NCBI GenBank assembly: GCA_026391855.1
Contig: JAPLDE010000153.1
Location: forward strand, 1 to 33,041
Direction: 5' to 3'
From: Bacteroidota bacterium
Lineage (GTDB): Bacteria; Bacteroidota; Bacteroidia; Bacteroidales; CAIXZF01
DNA length: 33,041 nt
The translations under genes and the position numbers were made by a program. The number at the start of each line of letters is the position of its first letter. Positions within the stretch are counted from its first letter, which is position 1. The notes under the pieces were generated by a model. It searched no databases. It was not told where the DNA came from and worked only from the letters and a program-made list of their open reading frames with translations. Positions 17,701 to 23,838 of this stretch are shown in pieces.

Positions 17701-18103
17701 GTCTTTGTTCCAGGCCTAATACATTCAAATATTGACAGGCTTCCTGTGTAAGCAGTAGTGTACCTCCTTCTTCCACATAATGCTTCAGTTTGCTGATCCA
17801 GACAGGATCACACAGGAATGCGCTGAAGGCATTGGTATCGTTCTTATGGAACCAGACAACCGAAGGGTTTTTCAATACCCCGGGGTTCCTGTTAACCTGG
17901 AAGGCTGAGATATAGTAAGTCTTGTATTCTTTCTGCTTTTTCAGAAAACCAAAAGCAGCCTTCATCTCCCGGTCTTCTTCATTAAACACCCGGTTACCGA
18001 GCAGGTCTATTTCAAGACCGGCATTTTGCGTAAAGCTCTTATTTACAAGGAGTAACAGAAAGAATACGATAAAGCAGCAGGAATGGCTTTTGTACATTTT
18101 CAT
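14702..18103 (-). CDS. GH-C: secreted two-part protein, GATase/ThuA-like domain plus debranching-enzyme-like glycosidase
   Basis: A 1133-residue precursor from the ATG at 18103, chosen because it precedes the signal peptide (CCFIVFFLLLLVNKSFTQ) and the longer frame begins in a repeat. Residues ~25-270 resemble a class I glutamine-amidotransferase-like/ThuA fold (VVWFHKND, LKHYVEEGGTLLLTQEA, HPVFSGL, GKGKILCIGAYCLF). A beta-sandwich domain of ~300 residues follows. The second half is a six-hairpin toroid resembling the amylo-alpha-1,6-glucosidase/glycogen debranching C-terminus: DFTEGYLWSLVATDRF, WYFGRDGEWSGMAVTDYGDF, HELTTSGVVHYDAADATPL, GHGWVEGGK, YGSVWPLFTGW, HQCWSETMVLQPAIEGLLGL. A C-terminal beta domain ends it. 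Probable exo-acting glycosidase in the periplasm or on the surface, with GH-B as operon partner. Family and substrate are not certain. Confidence 0.82.
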   Translation of the reverse strand: MKMYKSHSCCFIVFFLLLLVNKSFTQNAGLEIDLLGNRVFNEEDREMKAAFGFLKKQKEYKTYYISAFQVNRNPGVLKNPSVVWFHKNDTNAFSAFLCDPVWISKLKHYVEEGGTLLLTQEACQYLNVLGLEQRPLQVQHRELSDEGYGRKAGMHAFREHPVFSGLYGGAYLQGPDNDTTLRVTGFFKDDLPDKGKVIAVEWAYITLSEDSRLMWEYPLGKGKILCIGAYCLFSPVNNFKDHLERFMGNVFGYLAGKTFTEKPRHWETAEPLLKAVPSNTEPALEIAPSRPWIIDENSPVIRANYAGDDYCEVAGRRMLIMGKEKGGIEEIWTHPVMALRDYRVGIRFYKSREIIWLDEQRPSIETRPESFTRVYKFRRAYLTEIISAGPLTPAGVVHYEYRGINPATLVISFHSNFRLMWPYSERATGTVEYSFDKGLNAFHLRDQRGESSCLLGFNKIPCQEIAGPYKGFTLSDTLFTGDTTNAFLFGGLAQFQLGMNDNLDVVIAAGGSSQAEVTSLYRRMIRDPQMICQAARLHYNKLLDNALVLQSDDKDFTEGYLWSLVATDRFFVNTPGIGLSLVAGYGTTARGWNGNQKVNGRPGYAWYFGRDGEWSGMAVTDYGDFSGVKAILNQYVRYQDLSGKIYHELTTSGVVHYDAADATPLFVVLAGRYVKQSGDTAWLRLNWPAVLKAIDYCYSTDTDGDHLIENTAVGHGWVEGGKLFPVHTEIYLAGCWAEALKSAARMSQILGNTQAEQMYSKEYEIVRSNINKEFWNEKGGGFFFGKLRNGTYNPEPTVLPAVPMLFGLTDSIHTSMVLQTYAANGFTSDWGVRILSEESPLFNPRGYHYGSVWPLFTGWTSLAEYKYQRPVQAYTHLMENLLNYKYWGKGYVEEVLNGAEYKPSGVCPHQCWSETMVLQPAIEGLLGLDADALKNLIRLSPQLPADWKRFQANNIRVGSHHLDLLMEKKGNQVIWTFLHRGETPLSINLSPSYPPGTRIEKSDFYGAGQNIFAQLSRKDGIFDFFCRDTAVVVFTLSHGAEILPVVPDPKPGLASEGLRILDSRLEGNSLLIHLQGRAESQGRFRIFLQDEKPGKVNNARVLYKIGNIYSLETTFPDASSTYVNQTVVIPLAP

Positions 18104-18126
18104 GAAGGAAAGGTACAAAAATTTGG

Positions 18127-18166
18127 TGTGCAAATGTGAAGTTGAGCAAGTGTGAAAGTCTGAAGG
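18127..18166 (+). repeat. Degenerate 8-nt tandem array at the truncated yoeB
   Basis: Five 8-base units: TGTGCAAA, TGTGAAGT, TGAGCAAG, TGTGAAAG, TCTGAAGG. The array starts 24 bases upstream of the GH-C start and ends 3 bases from the stop of the truncated yoeB. On the minus strand the last codons of the broken yoeB (CTCTCAGA) resemble the next unit (CCTTCAGA), so the array may reach into the pseudogene. Confidence 0.6.
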
Positions 18167-18169
18167 CAA

Positions 18170-18253
18170 TCATCTGAGAGTCAGGATTTTTCTGTCAGTT
18201 TTTTGCCAGTAAAGATAATCTTCCCAGGATTCATCAACGAAAACATACTTCAT
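18170..18253 (-). pseudogene. yoeB: yoeB toxin, truncated after ~24 codons
   Basis: From the ATG at 18253 the frame reads MKYVFVDESWEDYLYWQKTD and then RKILTLR before TGA at 18170-18172. The first ~24 residues match the YoeB N-terminus closely, while an intact toxin is about 85 residues. The rest, including the catalytic RelE-fold residues, is missing and is replaced by an 8-nt repeat array. The ATG overlaps the antitoxin stop (ATGA arrangement), as expected for an intact yefM-yoeB pair. It is too short to be an active ribosome-dependent RNase. Confidence 0.85.
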
Positions 18254-18504
18254 TCCTCAATAAGTTCTTTTGGAAACGATGAACCTTTTATTAATTTTTC
18301 GATGGCCGAATCCAACCTCATTTCATTCAATTTTGATGAAAGTTCAAAATGGGTGACTGTCGATGAATTATACTCAACTAAAGACATAATAACCACACCA
18401 TTATCCTTTCCCCTGTTAATGATCAGGGTTTCAAAGTTTTAGGTTACTTTGTCTTGATACTTTTTAATATCTTTTCTGAAATCTGAAATCGTAGTTGTAA
18501 GCAT
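18250..18504 (-). pseudogene. yefM: yefM-type (Phd/YefM) antitoxin with nonsense codon 22
   Basis: From the ATG at 18504 the frame reads MLTTTISDFRKDIKKYQDKV-T, then TAA (18439-18441), then NFETLIINRGKDNGVVIMS, VEYNSS and a tail ending FPKELIEE before TGA at 18250-18252. The whole 84-codon frame is recognisable as a Phd/YefM antitoxin; a GAA-to-TAA change at codon 22 would explain the single stop. No frameshift was seen. Restart inside the frame is possible but would lose the DNA-binding N-terminus. Loss of the paired toxin probably removed selection on it. Confidence 0.85.
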
Positions 18505-18519
18505 GTTTTTATTTCTATC

Positions 18520-18537
18520 TGTACAAATATAAGTACA
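18520..18537 (-). promoter_or_regulatory. Relic yefM-yoeB promoter/operator
   Basis: TGTACA (18520-18525) and AGTACA (18532-18537) are centred 12 bases apart and straddle a TATATTTG -7 box (minus strand, 18524-18531), about 20 bases before the yefM start. The E. coli YefM operator is known to use palindromes with a TGTACA core, so this looks like a conserved autoregulatory site. No clear -33 element was found. Confidence 0.55.
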
Positions 18538-18597
18538 ACATTTATTGATGCGATGGTAAGAGAATTATTATAATGCGGTTAATTGCCAATCAGGTCC

Positions 18598-19176
18598 TTA
18601 TTCCAGATTGAACATTTCCGGGTGGCGGCCTTTTTTTCCGCGGTAGTAATCTTCGATTTTCCTGAAATCTTCCTGGAAATTGCCGGACGGCCAAACAATG
18701 GGACCAACCCCGCCTTCTTTCTTCTCATAATCGAGAAAACCAAGGATGATCGGGACCCTGGCTTTCAGGGCAATATAGTAAAAGCCTTTCTTCCAGTGTT
18801 CAACCCGCTTTCGTGTGCCTTCCGGAGTAATGACAATACACAGGGAATCATGGGTTTCGTATAGGGATGAGACGTTGTCGACCATATTGTTGTTCTTCTG
18901 CCGGTCGACTGGTAAGCCTCCCATCCAGGTAAGGATATGGCGCAAGGGAAATTTAAACATCTCTTTCTTGATCAGGAACCTGGCCTTGGCTCCCAGGACA
19001 TTAAAGCCCAACCGTCCCAGAATGAAATCCCACATGCTGGTATGGGGTGCCATGATCAGCACGCTCTTCTTATACTCGTGCGGAAAAGGCCCGATGATCT
19101 TCCAACCAAACAACCTCAGGATAAAACGTGAAATACCTATCACAAAAGACTCATTATCTGCAATTAAAATTAGCAA
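18598..19176 (-). CDS. PlsC-like 1-acyl-glycerol-3-phosphate acyltransferase family protein
   Basis: Up to 192 residues. The acyltransferase HX4D motif is HTSMWD (residues 45-50). GGLPVDRQ corresponds to the third block and ITPEGTRKR (EGTR at 119-122) to the acyl-acceptor phosphate-binding motif. It is shorter than PlsC proper and lacks an obvious long N-terminal membrane region apart from SRFILRLFGW. This subgroup of soluble-like acyltransferases is common in Bacteroidota and its acceptor is not defined. The start is uncertain: the longest frame begins with TTG at 19176, and a GTG at 19143 (before IGISRFILRLFG) fits family N-termini as well. It lies downstream of fbaA on the same strand. Confidence 0.85.
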   Translation of the reverse strand: MLILIADNESFVIGISRFILRLFGWKIIGPFPHEYKKSVLIMAPHTSMWDFILGRLGFNVLGAKARFLIKKEMFKFPLRHILTWMGGLPVDRQKNNNMVDNVSSLYETHDSLCIVITPEGTRKRVEHWKKGFYYIALKARVPIILGFLDYEKKEGGVGPIVWPSGNFQEDFRKIEDYYRGKKGRHPEMFNLE

Positions 19177-19205
19177 TCCAGCTCAAACACAAACTGAATT
19201 CATTT

Positions 19206-19235
19206 CCAAATTATCAAATTCCAAATTATCAAATT
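19206..19235 (+). repeat. 15-nt perfect tandem repeat abutting the fbaA stop codon
   Basis: CCAAATTATCAAATT occurs twice head to tail (19206-19220 and 19221-19235). Internally each copy is a 7+8 pair of CCAAATT and ATCAAATT, so the underlying period is 7-8 bases. The second copy ends exactly where the plus-strand TTA (minus-strand TAA stop of fbaA, 19236-19238) begins. Confidence 0.85.
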
Positions 19236-20315
19236 TTAATACCGATCGATACAGTTCAGGTCTTCAAACGCCTGCCTTAGCCTGGACACCACTGATTTCT
19301 CCCCCTCCCTGAGCCATGCCCGGGGGTCATAGAATTTTTTATTCGGTTTGTCCTCTCCTTCCGGGTTACCCAGCTGTCCCTGCAGATAGCCTTCATTCTT
19401 CCTGTAGAAATTCAGGACTCCTTCCCAAAATGCCCACTGGGTATCTGTATCAATATTCATCTTCACCACTCCGTAAGAGATGGCTTCCCTGATCTGGGCC
19501 TGAGCAGAACCGGAACCGCCATGAAAGACAAAGTTGACCGGATTCTCAGCGGTATTGAACTTCTGCTGTATATATTGCTGGGAATTATGTAGGATGATGG
19601 GTTCCAGCCTGACATTCCCCGGCTTGTAAACGCCATGGACATTGCCGAAAGAAGCGGCAATGGTAAATTGGTCGCTGATGGCGCTCAACTCCTTGTATGC
19701 CAGGGCCACATCTGCAGGCTGAGTGTAAAGGCGGGAGCTGTCGATGCCGGTGTTGTCGACACCGTCTTCCTCCCCTCCGGTCACCCCAAGCTCTATTTCA
19801 AGGGTCATCCCGATTTTCGACATCCTCTCCAGATATCTTTTACTGATTTCAATATTTTCATGAAGATCCTCTTCCGACAGGTCAAGCATATGAGAGCTGT
19901 AAAGCGGTTTACCGTATTTTTCGAAGTGCTTTTCGCCGGCATCCAGGAGCTTATCGATCCAGGGAAGCAGTTTTTTAGCGGCATGATCGGTATGAAGGAT
20001 CACCGGAATCTCATAATATTCAGCCAATTGGTGCAACTGAAGGGCTGCCGAAATGGAACCTGCTACAGCAGCCTTCTCATTTTCATTGGAGAGGGATTTC
20101 CCGGCATAGAAGATGGCTCCTCCGTTCGAGATCTGAATGATCACCGGTGATTTTACCGCCCTGGCTGCTTCCATAACGGCATTGGACGAATGGGAACCGA
20201 CTACGTTAACGGCCGGCAACGCAAAGTGCTGGTTTCCGGCTATCCTGAATATTTCATGAACAGCCCTCCCGCTGGCGATCCCGGGAGCTACGAAATCTGA
20301 AATTCTTTCTGACAT
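19236..20315 (-). CDS. fbaA: Class II fructose-bisphosphate aldolase
   Basis: A 359-residue protein of the long (E. coli FbaA-like) class II type. Zinc and catalytic motifs are present: VILHTDHAAKKLLPW (Asp110-His111 by my count), a glutamate ligand in TLEIELGVTGGEEDG, NVHGVYKPGNV with a zinc His, and VFHGGSGS with the last. It interconverts fructose-1,6-bisphosphate with glyceraldehyde-3-phosphate and dihydroxyacetone phosphate in glycolysis and gluconeogenesis. The length and ending (REGEKSVVSRLRQAFEDLNCIDRY) are normal. A good promoter lies just upstream. The stop codon is followed directly by a short tandem repeat. Confidence 0.97.
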   Translation of the reverse strand: MSERISDFVAPGIASGRAVHEIFRIAGNQHFALPAVNVVGSHSSNAVMEAARAVKSPVIIQISNGGAIFYAGKSLSNENEKAAVAGSISAALQLHQLAEYYEIPVILHTDHAAKKLLPWIDKLLDAGEKHFEKYGKPLYSSHMLDLSEEDLHENIEISKRYLERMSKIGMTLEIELGVTGGEEDGVDNTGIDSSRLYTQPADVALAYKELSAISDQFTIAASFGNVHGVYKPGNVRLEPIILHNSQQYIQQKFNTAENPVNFVFHGGSGSAQAQIREAISYGVVKMNIDTDTQWAFWEGVLNFYRKNEGYLQGQLGNPEGEDKPNKKFYDPRAWLREGEKSVVSRLRQAFEDLNCIDRY

Positions 20316-20349
20316 ATCTTATGGGGTATTAATGATTGTAAGGACTGGT

Positions 20350-20381
20350 CAAACCTACATGAAAATTTTAAAACAGCCAAA
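20350..20381 (-). promoter_or_regulatory. Promoter of fbaA
   Basis: On the minus strand TTTG (20378-20381), 20 bases, then TAGGTTTG (20350-20357), matching the Bacteroidota TTTG / TAnnTTTG pattern. Transcription would start near 20343, about 28 bases before the ATG. Confidence 0.6.
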
Positions 20382-20497
20382 TTACGGGCTGATAAAACAG
20401 GCTGTTATTGTCTTACCAACCACCAGTAACCCGCCTGAAAACAAATTAACATCAGCGGAGGTAAAGGTTCGCCTCCCTTTAAAATGGATGAAGAAAA

Positions 20498-23400
20498 TCA
20501 ACGGATTATTGTCACCGCCCCGGTTTGTTTCCGGGCTTTTGGCATCTGAGGATAAGCTATTACCCTGTAAGTAATGATGTAATAATAGACACCGGCTGCA
20601 CATTCAGATCCATCGTTGAAATGAGAACCATCCCAGCCTTCATCGATGTCGTTGGATTGGTACATCAGTTTTCCCCAGCGGTCGAACACTTCAACCTTAT
20701 ATTCCTGCACATCTCCCGTTTTTTTTGGTTTGAAACGGTCGTTCTTCATATCATCGTTGGGCGTGATCACATTGGGGATAAGAAGGTCGCTGCATGCTTT
20801 CACCTCTATGGAATCCTTAGTAAAACAGGCTCCGTTGTCAACTTTCACCCAGTAATAACCGGGTTCGACCGCTGTAAAATACCGGCCTGTTGAGCCGTCC
20901 TGCCATTCATAGGTCACTGCATCCTGGAATGAGCCGGCATCCAGCTGAATGGAGGTCTCCTCACATATATACACGCTGTCTTCAAGTACTAGTGTGGGCT
21001 GTGCCAGCAAGGTTACCGTAACGGAATCGGACATGAAGTTACTGCATCCGGTTGCAGGGTTAAGGGCATTTGCCCAGTACTGGCCTTCCAGGGTAAAATG
21101 GCCGAAGACAAGGGTATCTCCAATGCCGGTTACTGCAGCACCTTCCGGCAGACCATTGAGGATCATCTGGTAATTGACACCTGCCTGGGAACTGTCAAGG
21201 GCAATAAGGGCCCCTTCTCCGCTGGCACAGGTAAATCCTCCTCCTATTACGTGGTAACTCTCCGGTAATGAATTAACGGTTATGGATTGTGTGGCTGTAT
21301 CATCACAACCTTCAGTATCCATAAAGGTGTAGTTGATACTGAAGGTCCCGGTACCAGCTGAATCGGGATAAAAAATGTTGTATGACACCCCCGGACCCAG
21401 GTATGCACCACCAGCGGGAGATCCTCCTGTTAAAGATACGGCAGCGCTGTGAATACACAGATCCGGCAAAGCCATCAGTGTGACCACCGGGAGGGGGTTT
21501 ACCTGCATCATCCGGAGTGCGTAATTGAAACAACCGCTTCCGTCCATATAAACATAAGTGATTGAGAAAGAGCCTGTTCCACTTACCGATGGATCAAAGA
21601 TCGTGTCCTGCACTCCTGTTCCTGAGTAGGTTCCGCCGGACGGGCTGCCGGTTGTTAGCAAAAAAGGCCCGTGGTCGATACACAAAGAAGGAAAGGCCGA
21701 CATGGTAACAACAGGTGTAGGGACCACACTCAGGGTTTGCGACTGGCTGCCGCTGCAGCCATGCGGATCAGTATATGAATAAGTGATGGTGAATGTTCCC
21801 TGTCCTGTAAGCACAGCATTGAAAATATTGCCTGTGACACCCGGACCGGAATATGTCCCTCCTGAGGGGTTTCCCGTATTCAGGTTGTAATTGGTCACAC
21901 TTTCACAGCAGGGGCTTAGCGTCCCGAAAGTCACGACAGGAGGCAGATAGACATTCAAGGGCTGGGTGGCAGTATCGGAACAGCCATTGGGGTTAGTGAA
22001 AATATAGGTGATGACAAAGCTGCCGGCACCGGTAACAGCAGGATTGAAAGAAGTACCAGAGACACCTGTGCCTGAATAGATCCCACCAACTGGGTTTCCG
22101 CCGGACAGGGTGATGATACCCGCATCACTGCAGACATCGGTGAGGGAGGCAAAAGTTACATCGGGCGCTTCATATACAGTAATGGGCTGAGTTGCCGTGT
22201 CGGAACATCCATTGGTATTTGTATAAATATATCTGACATCATAGGTTCCTGGGCCGGCAATACCAGGATAAAAGGTGGTGCCGCTTACCCCATTTCCTGA
22301 ATAAGTACCACCGGCAGGACTACCCGTGTTAAGGATAAGCGGGCTGCCATTTTCGCAGCGGTTAGCCAGTGGTGCCATTGTTGCATTGGGTGTGGGATAA
22401 ACCTCAACGGTCTGGGTGGCGGTGCTTACGCAGCCGGTGGCATCCGTTACCGTATAAGTCAGCGTGAATATCCCTGCTCCGGAAACAGCCGGATCGAAGA
22501 CGGTTCCGGTGACTCCTGTCCCGGTGTATATGCCCCCTGTAGGTGTTGCCATGATAAGGCTGACCGGGAGAGCAGAACTGCACATGGCCGGTATGGCCGG
22601 GAAAGCAGCCACAGGAGGTGGGATCTCCGGTACGCCGATCACCAGAGTTGAGTTACACATGCCATCATTAATGGTTACCGTGTAGTACCCGGATGGTAAT
22701 CCGCTGATCATCGGTGTGGTTTGAGGAGGTGTTGTATTCCAAAGATAGGTATAGGTTCCGGAACCACCGGTGGCCATCACGGTAATGCTGCCGTTATTCT
22801 GTCCGCAACTGGCTGAAACAACGCCGGCAATCTGCGCCGACAAGGTATTTATCGTTACAGTAGTGGTCAGGATGCTGGTTTCGCCGGTACAAAAGTTATT
22901 CAGCCCGGGATTGGTTACAGTAACCGTGTATGTGGTTGTAGAAGTGGGGGTTACATTAATTGTTGCATTGGTCGTCTGTCCCGATAATCCCGGATCCGGT
23001 GGATTTGAGGACCATAAATAAGTTACACCTCCGACCGCTGTCAGGGTTGTCGCCACTCCCTGGCAAAGCTGCTGGCTGGCTGTAACTGAAGGGGATACAT
23101 TCACCCCCACATCACAGGCGATCACATAATCGCACACATCTCCCTGGGTCCCGTCGATCATAAAATAATACTCATTACCCACAACCAGATTTGTGGCCAG
23201 GATCTGGCCGTTGGTCGGGAACATGGGGTTCCAGCAGTTGGAAACAGAGGTGAAGTTATAACAGTCGGTTGTCTCATAGATCTGCATTTGAATCCCATGG
23301 TTGTGTGCACAATTGCTGACCCATACATTAAAAACAGCTACGTTTGAATCGGCAATGAATTTCAGCCAGGAATTATTCTGGATGGTGGCACAAAAAACAT

Positions 23401-23644
23401 CACCCAGTGGTGTAAAGGTCTCGTTCATTGGATTTGTCGGACTCACAGTGTTGGTATAAGTTGCACTTGTATTCCCGCAATATCCGTTCAGGTTGCAAAT
23501 GGGTGTTGCCGTTGCGCAGAAATCATCCGCCACAGGGTTAGTGGCACAGGGCGGTTGTGCCTGAAGGGAAGAAAACAGCAATATCATGACTGTCAATGTG
23601 GTACAGGTGTGTTTTAATCCCTTAATGAAAAATGAAAATTGCAT
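20498..23644 (-). CDS. T9SS-secreted adhesin-like protein with six Ig-like repeats and gliding-type CTD
   Basis: A 1048-residue precursor. The signal peptide ends at ILLFSSLQAQ. A Cys-rich N-terminal domain (to ~residue 190, with ATPICNLNGYCGN and SWLKFIADSNVAVFNVWVS) looks like a carbohydrate- or cell-surface-type beta domain. A PKD-like and a SprB-like module (VSASCGQNNGSITVMATGG) follow. Then come six copies of a ~80-residue module with the core PxGGxYSGxGVxGxxFxPxxxG and ITYxYxDxxGC, linked by PxPVVT. The last ~95 residues (LLIPNVITPNDDMKNDRFKP, VFDRWGKLMYQS, AGVYYYIITY, TGAVTIIR) are a type-B T9SS sorting domain. It is a close paralogue of the upstream gene (23839-27408), especially over the last three modules and the CTD. 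No enzymatic motif was found. Confidence 0.92.
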   Translation of the reverse strand: MQFSFFIKGLKHTCTTLTVMILLFSSLQAQPPCATNPVADDFCATATPICNLNGYCGNTSATYTNTVSPTNPMNETFTPLGDVFCATIQNNSWLKFIADSNVAVFNVWVSNCAHNHGIQMQIYETTDCYNFTSVSNCWNPMFPTNGQILATNLVVGNEYYFMIDGTQGDVCDYVIACDVGVNVSPSVTASQQLCQGVATTLTAVGGVTYLWSSNPPDPGLSGQTTNATINVTPTSTTTYTVTVTNPGLNNFCTGETSILTTTVTINTLSAQIAGVVSASCGQNNGSITVMATGGSGTYTYLWNTTPPQTTPMISGLPSGYYTVTINDGMCNSTLVIGVPEIPPPVAAFPAIPAMCSSALPVSLIMATPTGGIYTGTGVTGTVFDPAVSGAGIFTLTYTVTDATGCVSTATQTVEVYPTPNATMAPLANRCENGSPLILNTGSPAGGTYSGNGVSGTTFYPGIAGPGTYDVRYIYTNTNGCSDTATQPITVYEAPDVTFASLTDVCSDAGIITLSGGNPVGGIYSGTGVSGTSFNPAVTGAGSFVITYIFTNPNGCSDTATQPLNVYLPPVVTFGTLSPCCESVTNYNLNTGNPSGGTYSGPGVTGNIFNAVLTGQGTFTITYSYTDPHGCSGSQSQTLSVVPTPVVTMSAFPSLCIDHGPFLLTTGSPSGGTYSGTGVQDTIFDPSVSGTGSFSITYVYMDGSGCFNYALRMMQVNPLPVVTLMALPDLCIHSAAVSLTGGSPAGGAYLGPGVSYNIFYPDSAGTGTFSINYTFMDTEGCDDTATQSITVNSLPESYHVIGGGFTCASGEGALIALDSSQAGVNYQMILNGLPEGAAVTGIGDTLVFGHFTLEGQYWANALNPATGCSNFMSDSVTVTLLAQPTLVLEDSVYICEETSIQLDAGSFQDAVTYEWQDGSTGRYFTAVEPGYYWVKVDNGACFTKDSIEVKACSDLLIPNVITPNDDMKNDRFKPKKTGDVQEYKVEVFDRWGKLMYQSNDIDEGWDGSHFNDGSECAAGVYYYIITYRVIAYPQMPKARKQTGAVTIIR

Positions 23645-23714
23645 TATTCAGAATATTTCCTGTTTGGAAGATACAAAAGATCGTTGTTCTAATAGTTAAA
23701 AATTAGACAGACAT

Positions 23715-23752
23715 TTCAGGTTTAGTTGTCTCAAAAAAAATGAAAACCTGAA
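23715..23752. repeat. Inverted repeat between the two adhesin genes
   Basis: TTCAGGTTT (23715-23723) is the reverse complement of AAACCTGAA (23744-23752), with a 20-base A-rich loop. It lies 71-108 bases upstream of the second adhesin's start and could be a transcription terminator for the first or an operator for the second. Confidence 0.45.
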
Positions 23753-23771
23753 TTAAGCAGCAATGATAGCA

Positions 23772-23791
23772 AAATATTCTTAAGAATATTT
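23772..23791. repeat. 20-base perfect palindrome between the adhesin genes
   Basis: AAATATTCTT followed immediately by its reverse complement, with no loop. It sits about 48 bases beyond the stop of the upstream adhesin and 128 bases before the start of the next. Being loopless and AT-rich, it fits a dimeric regulator site better than a terminator. Confidence 0.45.
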
Positions 23792-23838
23792 AAACAACAA
23801 GAAAATCAACACCTTAACCCTCCGGTGAGAAGTAATGT

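Noticed and set aside
18203..18442. 79-residue + strand frame
   Set aside because: The minus strand here encodes the recognisable yefM remnant; the + frame is its shadow.
20441..20480. GGAGG/CCTCC hairpin downstream of the second adhesin as a terminator
   Set aside because: Only five base pairs with a ten-base loop and no T tract on the minus strand.
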